A stretch of 64,000 bases of DNA from Macrophomina tecta. Lineage: Eukaryota > Ascomycota > Dothideomycetes > Botryosphaeriales > Botryosphaeriaceae. A model generated the notes under the pieces. The model was not told the origin of the DNA. It searched no databases and saw only the letters and a list, made by a program, of their open reading frames with translations. Below, piece after piece: positions 12,133 through 22,171 of the stretch. Made by a program: the position numbers and the translations under genes. The stretch covers positions 873,501 through 937,500 of the forward strand of contig JAKSGN010000037.1 in NCBI GenBank assembly GCA_024180945.1. The letters are read 5' to 3'. Every line of letters starts with the position of its first letter. The stretch's first letter is position 1.

Positions 12133-15100
12133 ATGCCCAGCAGCACGGAAAAATTCGAAACCGGACCAGCGGAAGGCTCAGCTGTCCTCGGCGAGCCACA
12201 ACGGGGTGGACCGGAATGCCGGGAGGAAGGTGCAGTAGACCAGAACGGCAATAATGGTGCTCTGGTGCTGGTATGGAAACGCCTTCTTCCATCATCTTCA
12301 CGCATGAGGCTAATACATTCTTCAATTGTAGCTCTATGGTGCAGCTAGTCGTGTGGACGTGCTTGTGGTCTCCGCATCGCTTGTTTCGGCCGTGATAGGC
12401 GGTGCTCTGATGCCTTTGATGGTACGTTGGACAGCGCATCGGGAGAGCGGAGTGTTAACCAAGATTTTGCTGTAGACCATCGTGTTCGGCAAGATGACCG
12501 GGGAGTTCCAAGGCATCACATCGTCCCATGAAAACGGAAGCGAGGCCAACAGTCAGCTGGACCAGTTCACCCTGTACTTCGTGTATCTCGCAATTGCAGA
12601 GTTCGTCACGGTCTACATCACCACGGTCGGGCTGGCAGTTGCCGGAGAACGCATAACATGCCGAGTGCGGTAAGTGGCATGACTAGCATATCCTCCTGTG
12701 GGCCACGCCTGACATGAGGAATTTTGCCAGCGAACACTACCTGTCCGCCGTTCTGGAGCAGGGCGTCGCCGTGCTCTCAGACAAGTCCAACGCGGTGGGC
12801 GAGGTGTCGACACACATCAGCAACGACGCCGAACTGATCAAGAACGCAGTGTCGGAGAAGCTTGGTCGTGCGGTTGGAGCTGTGTCAACGGTGGTGACAG
12901 CATTTGTCGTCGGCTTCGTGTTCTCCTGGAAACTGACTCTCGTGCTGAGCTCGACGCTGGTGGCCTTCGTCCTGGTCATCGGCGCCGCCTCGCAAGGCAT
13001 GGTCAAGTACGCAGGCATCAGCGCAGAAGCCGAGTCGGCGGCCGCGACGGTGGCAGCAGAAAGCCTCGGAGACATTCGGGGCAGTGTTGCCAACTGTGCG
13101 CAGGAAAAGCTGGGGCGCAAATACGAGGGGCGTCTGCTCGAGGCGCGCCGTCCAAGGGTGCTGGAAAAAGTTTTCGCGGCGGTGATGATGGCCGTGGTCA
13201 CCGGAGTCATGCTCCTTGCCTATGCGCTCGCGTTCTGGCAGGGCTCCCGGTTTCTGGTGGCAGGGGATTTGGCGCTGGCGGATGTGCTCATTGTCCTTCT
13301 CGGTACGTGTCTGGTCCACCATGAGTAAGTCGTTCCGCGGGTTAACACCACGCAGCGGTGCTATTGGGCACCGTGTCGCTGGGATTTGCGGGTCCACCTG
13401 TGCGGGCCGTCGGTGATGGCCTTGCTGCCGCTGCCAGGATCTGCCGGGCCATGGACCCACCGGCGCGCACCTCCCCTTGTGCTCGAGGAGGTGGCGTGGC
13501 ATTGGGCGACGTGCTGGGCCACGTCCAGTTCCAAAACGTCAGCTTCCGCTACCCCGGCCGGCCTGACATGCCTGTTCTTGACCAATTTGACCTCGATGTG
13601 GCGCCAGGCCGCACGACTGCGGTCGTGGGGCCGTCCGGATCGGGAAAGAGCACTCTCGTCAGCCTCCTGGAAAGATTTTATGAGCCCAGCGCCGGCCGCG
13701 TGTGTCTGGACGGCCAGCCGTTGCAATCGCTCGATCTCCAGTGGTTGAGGCGGCAGATCGCCCTGGTCGGCCAGGAGGCCATGCTCTTCGACGCCACCGT
13801 CTTCGAGAACATCAGCCATGGCCTGGTCGGCTCCAGGTACGAGAACGAGCCAGAGGAGGTGAGGCGGGAGATGGTCAGGCGGGCAGCGGAGATCGCGCAT
13901 GCGCACCCCTTCGTTTCTCTGCTCCCCGACCAATACGACACGCGCGTGGGCGAGCGGGGCGCGATGCTGTCAGGTACGTGGTCCAGTCTCGGGTACCTCG
14001 CCAATGCTGACGAATGGTTTTCAGGCGGACAGAAACAGCGCATCTCCATTGCCCGGGCCATTGTTTCCGACCCGAAAATCCTCTTGTTGGACGAGGCCAC
14101 TTCTGCACTCGACCCTGTTGCGGAGCAGTCCGTGCAGGCGGCGTTGCGGACCGCCATGCGTGGACGTACGAATCTCGTCATTGCGCACAGACTATCGACC
14201 ATCAGAGAGGCTGACTGCATTGCTGTGATGGGGAAAGGGCGTGTTGTCGAGCAGGGCACCTACGAGTCATTGGTCGAGAAGCGAGGGCATTTCTTCCGTC
14301 TCCTCGAGGCCCAGAGTCTGGCTGTGGAGGACGTTGGCAATGTCCAGGAGGGAAATGCTCTGCATCACGTGCCGACTGGGACAGGCAGCCTCGACGAGAA
14401 GGCAGCCACGAGCTGCCCTGGTAATGCCAAGACCGTGGCCGAAGTCGAGCCACCCTCCGGCGCGCTGATCTCCGCTCTCCGCACCAAAGACCGGCCTACG
14501 CTGCTGGCTGGCTTGCTGCTCTCTATCCTTCTCGGCTGTACCAGCACAGCTCAGTCGGTTATTCTGTCCGCAGTACGTCTGTCCTGTCTACTCACGACGC
14601 CCATATCCCCACTGACAGGATCATAACAGTGTATTGCCGCTTTCAGTAACAACGTCTACGATCATGCTCAGCTCCGACATGATGTCAACTTCTGGGCCGG
14701 AATGATGCTGATGCTCGCCTTTGTCGGCATCGCGATTCAGAGCGGACAAGGCATAGCAATGGCGTTTTGCTCGGAGAGACTGGTGAGGCGAGCCCGCACT
14801 GCGGTCTTCCAGCACCTCCTACGTCAGGACATGTCATTCTTCGACACAGCAGCTCATTCAGCCGGGTCTCTCAGCGTCCTGCTATCCTCCCGAACGGCCG
14901 ACCTGGAAGGGCTGAGTGGAAGCATGATGGGCATGCTGCTGGTCGGCGCGTCCACCCTCATCTCCGGCTTCGTCGTCGCCGTCGCCATCGGCTGGAAGCT
15001 CGGTCTCGTGTGCTCGGCCACAATGCCCCTTCTCCTCGCTGCAGGGCACCTCCGCATGTCGTTCCTGCAGGCAAATGAGCGCAGATCCGCAGAGTCTTAT

Positions 15101-16261
15101 GCGGCTGCTACAACATACGCCAGCGAGGCTGCCAGCTGCATACGTGTTGTTGCGTCATTCACACTGGAGAAGACGGTGCTTCGTCGGTTCCGCAACACCT
15201 TGATCTCCCAGGCTCGGGCCAACGCGGTCTCCACCGCAAAATCCTCTGTGTTTTTCGCGACCTCACAAGCTATGGTTTACTGCTCCTTCGCTCTCTGCTT
15301 CTGGTACGGCGGGAGGCTCATGGCGCGAGGCGAATACACGATGTTGCAGTTCTTCATCTGCTACTCGACGGTCATCTTCGGTGCCCAGTCCGCCGGCAGC
15401 ACCCTCTCAGTTGCCGCGGACAGAGCCAAAGCAACCAGTGCCGCACAGGCCCTGGAGTCTGTCATGAAGAGCAGGCCGCTGATCGATGTGGGCTCGGGTG
15501 AGCCACTTGACTCAGTGAGAGGCTCCATCGAACTACGTAATGTCCACTTCAGCTACCTGGCGCGGCAGGACCAACCTGCACTTACGGATGTCTCCCTATC
15601 CATCCAGCCTGGTCAGTTCGCCGCGCTTGTCGGTCCCAGTGGTAGCGGCAAGAGCACCGCTTTGGCCCTGCTCGAGCGCTTCTACGATCCCATGAGCGGT
15701 GCCGTGCTGCTCGATGGCCGTAACATCCGAGACCTGGACGTGTCTTCGCTGCGCAGCCGCATGGCACTGGTAAGCCAGGACACCGCGCTCTTCTCGGGCA
15801 CGGTACGCGACAACATCCTCCTGGGCGTTGCCGATGGCACTGTAAGCGACGAGGGCCTTCGGCAAGCCTGCAAAGCCGCCGCGCTGGAAGAGGTCGTGGC
15901 GTCGTTGCCAGAAGGCTTGGACACGTCCGTTGGCAGCAAGGGCGCCGCGCTGTCGGGAGGTCAGCGGCAGCGCATTGCCATCGCACGCGCTCTTGTTCGC
16001 GACCCGCGTATATTGCTACTCGATGAAGCGACGTCGGCGCTGGACTCGGCCTCGGAGCGGGTGGTCCAGGAGGCTTTGGCCCGAGCGGCGAACGGACGCA
16101 CCACGGTGGCTGTTGCGCATCGTCTGAGCACCATTCGCAATGCGGATGTCATTTTTGTGCTCGACCGCGGGGCCGTGGCGGAGGTTGGCAAGCATAATGA
16201 GCTACTTGCTAAGCAGGGTCTCTATGCCAGCATGGTTACGGCTCAGAGTCTTGGGATGTAA
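12133..16261 (+). CDS. ABCB/MDR-type full ABC exporter
   Basis: Plasma-membrane multidrug-type efflux pump, TMD-NBD-TMD-NBD, 1263 residues after splicing (family about 1250-1350). Exons: 12133-12270, 12332-12421, 12476-12669, 12731-13302, 13356-13973, 14025-14572, 14630-16261; introns are 51-61 nt and all phases agree. NBD1 has Walker A GPSGSGKS (near 13635), LSGGQKQRISIARA (rebuilt across the intron at 13974-14024) and LLLDEATSALD. NBD2 has GPSGSGKS (near 15640), LSGGQRQRIAIARA and LLLDEATSALD. Both H-loops (AHRLSTI) are present, so both sites look able to hydrolyse ATP. The ATG at 12133 is the start that splices in phase to the first membrane helix; the first 46 residues are hydrophilic. 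Its position divergent to the NRPS suggests export of, or self-protection from, the local product. That role is inference. Confidence 0.92.
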
Positions 16262-16721
16262 AGTTTCTTTCAAGACGATAAGCGAAACTGTTGGAATAGG
16301 TATCACGTGTGTGTACAATAAACCTTATCTTAGTCACGGGTAAGAGGGCACCCCCCTGAGCGGCCCTCTCGGTCCTCATGCCACTCATTCTCAATTGATA
16401 GTATCACCGCCAAATTCCAACAGAAACGTACCATCAGTGGCAACTATCCCAATCTCCGGGGTGAATAAGAAAGTTTAGCTACAGCATTTTAGTGTATTAA
16501 TCTTGAAAAGTAGTTTTGGGCATGCTCTTTTCATTTAGTGAACAGATGAAGAAACAGAAAACCTATTTAAAGCAAGTGTAAGACACATAAATCGTTCATG
16601 ACACATCACCAATCCTGCTAGACTCAGCCCTTCGTATGCGTTCCCCGACTACTCACAGTGCTACACCATGTTGAATGGAAGTGAGCCGACCCAGAGCTCG
16701 CAGGAATCAGAAATTCTCATT
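16262..16721. other. Intergenic, A+T-rich 3' flank
   Basis: This is the tail-to-tail region between the ABC exporter stop and the precursor gene stop. It is A+T-rich with AATAAA-like words near 16317 and 16444. No coding or RNA gene is seen. Confidence 0.5.
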
Positions 16722-17199
16722 TTAAGTGCGACGCTCCTTGTAGCCTGAAAGAGGCTTCGTGAGATCCACCGCCTCATCCGTATCAACTTGCTCGGGGCTG
16801 TTAGCCATAGCATTGTAGGCTCGACGCTCTGTAACAAGGTCAAAATAGAACTCACATATGGTGCGTCACGATGGGGTGTTTAGCACCTTTATAGCCCGAG
16901 AGAGGCTTTGTAAGATCCACCGCCTCATCCGTGTCAACTTGCTCGGGGCTGTTAGCCATGGCATTGTATGCGCGGCGCTCTGTGACACTATTAAAATAAA
17001 ATTCAAATAAGGTGCCATCATGACGGCGATGTTTCGTACCCTTATATCCCGAGAGAGGCTTTGTAAGATCCACTGCCTCATCCGCGTCAACCTGCTCGGG
17101 GCTGGCGGCCATAGCGTTGTAGGCCCTCTTCTCCATGAGAACGGGAGAGGCAGAAGCGAGCATTCCAAGCGACAGGAGTAGGCCGTAAGAAATCTTCAT
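16722..17199 (-). CDS. Secreted three-repeat Kex2-type RiPP precursor peptide
   Basis: Candidate precursor of a ribosomally made cyclic peptide. Exons: 17040-17199, 16887-16979 and 16722-16828; 119 residues after splicing. Residues 1-18 form a signal peptide (ends ASAS). Three 31-residue repeats follow (26-56, 57-87, 88-118), each beginning AYNAMA and ending GYKERR. Dibasic sites are K24-R25, R55-R56, R86-R87 and R117-R118, followed by one Thr and the stop. Repeats 2 and 3 encode identical peptides but differ at 11 third-codon positions; repeat 1 differs by two residues (Ala for Asn, Ala for Thr). Exon 2 is exactly 93 nt, one repeat, with phase-1 introns on both sides, so copies can be added without frameshift. 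In known dikaritin pathways (ustiloxin, phomopsin, asperipin) such repeats are cut by Kex2 and cyclised through Tyr by UstYa-type (DUF3328) proteins; such a gene lies nearby. The core cannot be fixed from sequence; AYNAMA and SGYKE both carry a Tyr. A cell-wall or pheromone-like Kex2-processed repeat protein is the alternative. Confidence 0.85.
16829..16886 (-). other. Precursor intron 2 (58 nt) with weak donor
   Basis: It occupies the same place as intron 1 relative to the repeat, with a TTACAG acceptor but a non-consensus GTGCTA donor. If retained, the protein stops after repeat 2 (frame ends at 16852). Spliced, it continues in frame through repeat 3. Confidence 0.65.
16980..17039 (-). other. 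Precursor intron 1 (60 nt)
   Basis: GTACGA donor and GTCACAG acceptor. Splicing joins GYK to ERR, giving the same junction that is encoded without an intron at the end of repeat 3 (GYKERRT). The unspliced frame stays open, so a longer form with an odd linker is possible. Confidence 0.75.
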
Positions 17200-18883
17200 G
17201 GTGAAAGTTGAAAAGGGTAGAAAAATTGGCCTGTGTGGGTATCTCAGAATATCACTTATCCTACCCAGCCCAAAAACGCATCCGGCGGTCGTGCTTAAAT
17301 ATCAGATCTCTGAGGACAAAGAGCCAGCTCAGCCGGTCAACACAATGGTGCCCAAGCGCTTGCTGGTGCATCTTTGTGGTTCCGGCCGAGGAATTGACAT
17401 ACGCGTACACTTGCATGTCTTGTTCGCGGTGTAATCCGACCGGTAGCTTTGTTAGCGTTATACAAGTGGAGTAACATTACTTCAACTGGAGTCTTTTGTT
17501 TATTTCTGGCACGGAAATGCAACGTTGTACAGTCACCAGAGCGTTCGAGCCTGTGTCGCTCGTGTATCTGACTTCAGCATAGAGCCCATTTAGTGGACTA
17601 GTCGCTTACTTGTTAGCGACCAGGAATGGTGGTATAGTACCCTGATGCTTCAAGAGTGTCCAGCATCCGAATACGAAATTCCCCCAGGTTACTTAAAACT
17701 CTGTGCTTTGCAACTGCTGTGAGCTAAGATGCTGTCAGCTTTCGCACAGGAAAGCTTCCATTCCCGGCAAAGCTGGGTGACAGTGAGTCGGACATACCGA
17801 AAGGTCCGCTCACGGGGGACTCTACTCCGACAGAAAAACGACCAACACATCGGTTCAGATCCTCGGCCATGATTCTGCACATTCTGGTAGTTCTAATCCT
17901 CCGAGGCACGCTGGCCTTCACGGTTTGAAGGAGCTCGAGACAGCTGAAATTAACGTTTCTACATTTCAGTTACGCTCTACAACTCGAGAATCTGTTACTG
18001 CGCGGTTGCAGAAATTTTGCGTAAATATCGGTGCTGTCTAACGTATCCATTCACTTTCCGCACGTTACGTAGCGGCTGTGGAGCTCGACAGTACCTGCGC
18101 GCTCTGTTGCATCAACTATGACTGTCACAATCTGGTTTTCAACGGGCGCTCCCTCAACATTAACACGCAGGAATTTCTAAATATTTCTTCTTGCTCACTC
18201 TGACTTGAAGCTAAGTGTATGAACAGGAATAGAGCGACCAATGGCGCCTGCGACCAGTGAGATGATGTCGCGGTGAGGCTGAAGACTTTGCCGCCTGTGC
18301 TGCTCCGGGTGGTTTTCAACGTGCAAGCGGGGTGGGCTTTGATTTCTCGGTAAGCAAACTCCTAATAAGATGGTCGGAAGTGTGCATCCAGTTCCCAAAA
18401 GGTGAAAACTTGATTTGCGAAGTGTTGTCTCTGTCATGAGGAAAAAAAAAAGAAAAGCTGAAAAGCAGATAGTCGCTGGATTGCGCGCTAAGTCAGCCTT
18501 ATCGTCGGCAAGGCATAGGTCGACTGAAGCACTACAAAAGATGAGAAGGGAGACCATTGCTTGTTATTACAAGGCGTATTTCTTGAGGTGTACGGAGCGG
18601 GGTCGGGTCCTAGAAAGCTAAAACTTGCAGTAGCGCCACATAGTCGACCAGCGAACCGATACGATATTTTTGCTTTTGAACTATATATGGAGAACCCTTT
18701 CAGCCTTGTGGAGCCCAAAAAGCTGAGGACTGCCGGGGAGGTTGTGGACATTCACTTCGGTAACCTCTGCAGCCACGGATTTATCACCATTCAGTCTGCA
18801 GGTTGGAGTGCGTAGCTACTCTGTCCACTTGCTGCTAGAGAAAACTACTTCCGTGCCACTCAAAATTGTATCAAGTCTTCACA
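17200..18883. promoter_or_regulatory. Intergenic region between divergent precursor and UstYa-family genes
   Basis: 1.68 kb without a supportable reading frame. It separates two genes transcribed away from each other and so carries both promoters. A TATATA word at 18682-18688 is about 200 nt upstream of the UstYa-family start. No further precursor copy was found here. Confidence 0.45.
17295..17301 (-). promoter_or_regulatory. Possible TATA element of the precursor gene
   Basis: TATTTAA read on the minus strand, about 95 nt upstream of the precursor ATG. This is the only TATA-like word close to the start; the assignment rests on word and distance alone. Confidence 0.3.
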
Positions 18884-19904
18884 ATGATCCCCAAGTCCGA
18901 TTCCTCTTATTCACCGCTTCCAAGAACATCTATCTCCGACGATGGCGTCCAACTACCTATACGCTCTCAGAAAAGATACGAGTGGAACACAATTTGGAAG
19001 CTTTCCGTGCTTTTGCTTCTAACGGTTGCGAACATCTCATTGTTTGCTGGCTTTCACTCCTTGAAGACAATTGGCAGCGAAAGGATTGCCGCTCCTGAAG
19101 ACTTCGGTAACCTGAGCACCTTAAGCATTGGGGACGGGTACTTGTGCTAACGCAACCAAAATAGCATTGATTGAAGAGCTCCCAACAGTGTACAGGCGGT
19201 TCAACTGGTGGACAGAGTACTCTGACAAGAACACAACAGCTGTGGACGAAATGTGGGAGAAAATTTACCCCGCTCATGGCTTTATTGCAATGGATCGGGG
19301 CTGGGCTTTGGATAACCACTGGCCGGAATCGATGCATCTGCCCTCAGATGGCAGTAAGAACGTCTACCTTCTGGAAGCTTACCACATGCTCCACTGCCTG
19401 GTAGATCATCTCCGTTCAATTTATTCCTACAAGCACTAATACAATTCTACAGTATGTGATCCGCAAAACCTTCTGGGAAGCGGTGAACAGAGAAGAATAC
19501 ACCTTTAACCCGCCTCATTCTGGGCACTGCTTCGATGCCTTGCGCCAAGTAAGTAGTCTTTCGTCCGGAGAGGAGTTTCATCTTACACAGCCCAGTTTAT
19601 CGTGTGCAAAGCCGACAATACGCCGTTGTTTACATTTGGCCGTAACACCGCCGGCGACAAACAGTATCGCCAATGCAGAGACTGGAACGCCCTCCGCGAC
19701 TACGCTACCAAACACACTGCGTGTTACCGCGACTTCCCGAAAGACCTAACAAAGGAAGAAAGGGAACGATTCCCTCTTGGCGACCACTTCGGATATTGCG
19801 ATGATGGGGACGATGGCGTGGTTGTTGATGCTTCGAGAAAGATGACGGAGCTTACGCTTGAAGAGTTCGAGGCTGCCAACCATCATCCACATGTAGCCAT
19901 ATAG
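18884..19904 (+). CDS. UstYa/DUF3328-family RiPP oxidative cyclisation protein
   Basis: Membrane-anchored member of the UstYa family (DUF3328), implicated in Tyr-side-chain macrocyclisation of dikaritin RiPPs and in cyclochlorotine hydroxylation/chlorination. Exons: 18884-19106, 19165-19400, 19453-19548, 19596-19904; introns are 58, 52 and 47 nt with clear branch words; 287 residues, normal for the family. It has a cytosolic N-terminus, one membrane helix at about 37-58 (WKLSVLLLLTVAN), then the two diagnostic motifs: H148-x-x-H151-C152 (YHMLHCL) and H178-C179 (GHCFDALRQ), followed by IVCKADNTPLF and a CRDW motif. The C-terminus is an Asp/Glu-rich tail of about 50 residues beyond the CRDW region, longer than usual. 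The start lies in a CACAATGA context. It is divergent from the precursor gene and is the obvious modifying enzyme for it; that pairing is inference from position. Confidence 0.9.
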
Positions 19905-21233
19905 ATTTTATTCTCGTATTCAGATGCACAAATACCTGAGAAGAGCTTGAAGCACACCTCCGTATACTATTACCCAGAAATGTTGTTCACTGCCCGACTC
20001 CTTAGTAAAGCGATATCTATGTATACCCTTAATATGAAAACGGGACAACTGTGAAGCACAAAGCTCAGAGAGGTTCTACTGTGATTTCATATTATTGCGA
20101 TATGATAGGGCCTTCTAAGAACTAGATGTGACTTGATGATCTATACACTCCAAAATTTGTAGTGAGAGGCCGGATACGAGCGTTCTCTCTAAGGCCCTCG
20201 GGTTTACTCTGCAGGCGCGCTACGAACATGGCCACAGAGGCTGCCTTGGCTCAGATGGATATTACGCAGACCAGAGTATTTTCATGGCGACCGTGCTCGA
20301 GGAACTGGGTGGGAGTGAAACAAGTGACAGCCATTGCCGACCAGGCGCCCTTCCCTGCCCAGGCCGTGGTGCTGATCACCTGAATGCTTTGGTCGTCATG
20401 CGTTTCCAAATTTATGGGTTTGGCGCGGAATAGCCTAAACATGCACAGAGTTCGGTACCGGTTTGGAGTTTGTTCACGAGGGTAAAGGCGTGCTCAAGCT
20501 TGGTTAAGTATTCTGAACAAGTCCGAAACCGGGTTTAAATTTCGCGCGATTTCCCTCCAACGCACAGTTGTCCAAGTCATGAAAAATCTTAGTGTGGATT
20601 TAGTGTGGATTTAGTGTGCGCATGTATCCAGCATATCCCGGCCACGCTCTACCTCAAAGAGTGGGTGATATTCCATAGCGCGGAAGCGTCAAGACCGGTC
20701 AGATGGCAAAGGTGCTCTAGCTCGTTTCTGGATGAACTTACATGTTCAAGCTGTCAGTGGAGTGACTTGGGGTTCGTCAGAAGGTTAATTGCTTGATAAA
20801 CTGGGCGAAGGCTTTCTGGAAGAGCTTAATCTTTTGACATCCTGGCATAGAAGTCTTATCGCTTATCGAGCGAGCTGTTGAATACGGAAGACTCGGAAAG
20901 TATGCATATTCAGAAGCAAAACCAGGGTCTCCGGGTCGGGTTGTCCAAAGTGCTATCCGGGTAAGTGAGTCGAGCTGGATTGGTAGGGCTGGCAACGAAG
21001 AAGCTCGCGGCAGTTGCTGAAAGAGGTTAGCTCCGCCGTGGATGGCAGCCGTTGAAAAGTTTGAAAGAAGGAAAAGCAAGATCTCTCGCGACATATGCTT
21101 TTTGAAGCCAGCCTCCCGCTGTGAAAACCGGGACGAAGGGCCATGAAGAGAAGCTCTATGCAGCCATCTAAAAAGCCAAGGACACCGAGTTTTGGTAGGA
21201 TTTGTACAAAACAGGACTCTTCCAAAGTAGCTC
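19905..21233. other. Intergenic, no gene recognised
   Basis: 1.3 kb with only short frames lacking protein character. Three tandem copies of an 11-nt word (tagtgtggatt-like) lie at about 20590-20618. Nothing else is supportable. Confidence 0.4.
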
Positions 21234-21737
21234 ATGGGCACTGTCTCGTGTTTAATCTTTTGGGCGATCCACAGAATCGTCGAAGATTACATAGAAATGG
21301 ATATCTCGGTTGCTCGAGGAAATGAATCCGACGTTCCACGGCTTACTGGCACCTTGCGAGCTGCGTGCTGCTCAGCCACGAGCGTGGGCGCCATTCTGCA
21401 CAACGCCACTCCCTTAGAGGCGGCCCGTCAACAGATCATCGCCAGACACATCCATACAAAGCGAGATGGCTCTGCCGCTATCTACCGGAAGGTTATGGAA
21501 CAGGGACAATGCTGGTCTGTGCTAAGTGGCAAGGACATGCCGCACCGAGCCGGACACCCGAGGATGTGGCGGGGAGTCATCCTTCGTGATGACGACATAA
21601 TGTCGGATTACGGTGCGGAAGGTCTCCATGGAATGTTCCAAATCTTGTGGGATGCTTGCGCGAACATCATGGGATTCACACCCCACGACTATTTCGCAGC
21701 GTTGGTGACCCATTCGGCCCATGAGCGTGGCCTTTGA
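21234..21737 (+). CDS. Unrecognised 167-residue ORF, possibly a gene fragment
   Basis: A single open frame from ATG at 21234 with mixed, protein-like composition: a hydrophobic N-terminal stretch (CLIFWAIHRIV), a Cys pair in RAACCSATS, and a helical C-terminus (GMFQILWDACANIMGF). I do not recognise a family. No intron joins it convincingly to flanking sequence. It may be a small accessory gene of this locus, an exon of a longer decayed gene, or a chance frame. Confidence 0.35.
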   Translation: MGTVSCLIFWAIHRIVEDYIEMDISVARGNESDVPRLTGTLRAACCSATSVGAILHNATPLEAARQQIIARHIHTKRDGSAAIYRKVMEQGQCWSVLSGKDMPHRAGHPRMWRGVILRDDDIMSDYGAEGLHGMFQILWDACANIMGFTPHDYFAALVTHSAHERGL

Positions 21738-22171
21738 TATGATCCTTCGGGAGTCGATGGCGTGGTTAAACGTCACGTGAGTCCACCGTTAAGATACGCC
21801 GTGGCTGGTGCTGAAAATATTTTACTGTACGGCCACCGCAGACAACATCGAGCGAGGCTTGTGGAGTCGGACAGATATTGAAGAAGCAATCTTGTCGACA
21901 GTAGAATAGTCCAAATTTCTAGTGAAGGCCGTATGCGGAGTACGTATCACTTGTATGTTTATTGGTGCAGTTATGCAATATTGAAGTGTTATGGCTGAAG
22001 TAATTGTCTGCGACTCCTGTCAGGTGATCGCGGCGTGCGATGGTTCTGGTTTGCTCAACCATTTTCTATGCAGGTGTCACTGCTTCGCAGGCTTGCAAAC
22101 GGCACGATCACTACCATGGCCATATGCAAGAAGTTCAAATCGAAACAAAGATAATCAGACTATCAACATGT
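21738..22171. other. Intergenic, nothing recognised
   Basis: 434 nt between the unrecognised ORF and the esterase stop codon. It is A+T-rich near the esterase 3' end, with no gene or repeat seen. Confidence 0.4.

Noticed and set aside
11682..12305. 207-residue minus-strand ORF between NRPS and exporter
   Set aside because: Low-complexity, overlaps exon 1 of the exporter, and shows no conserved words.
16829..16886. Frameshift pseudogene explanation for repeat 3 of the precursor
   Set aside because: Splicing of a 58-nt segment restores the frame at the same site as intron 1, and repeat 3 has kept its amino-acid sequence.
16661..17199. The ~150-nt tandem repeats as a CRISPR array or non-coding minisatellite
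   Set aside because: Repeats are long, unequal in spacing, read as an open frame with signal peptide and stop, and differ only at silent codon positions.
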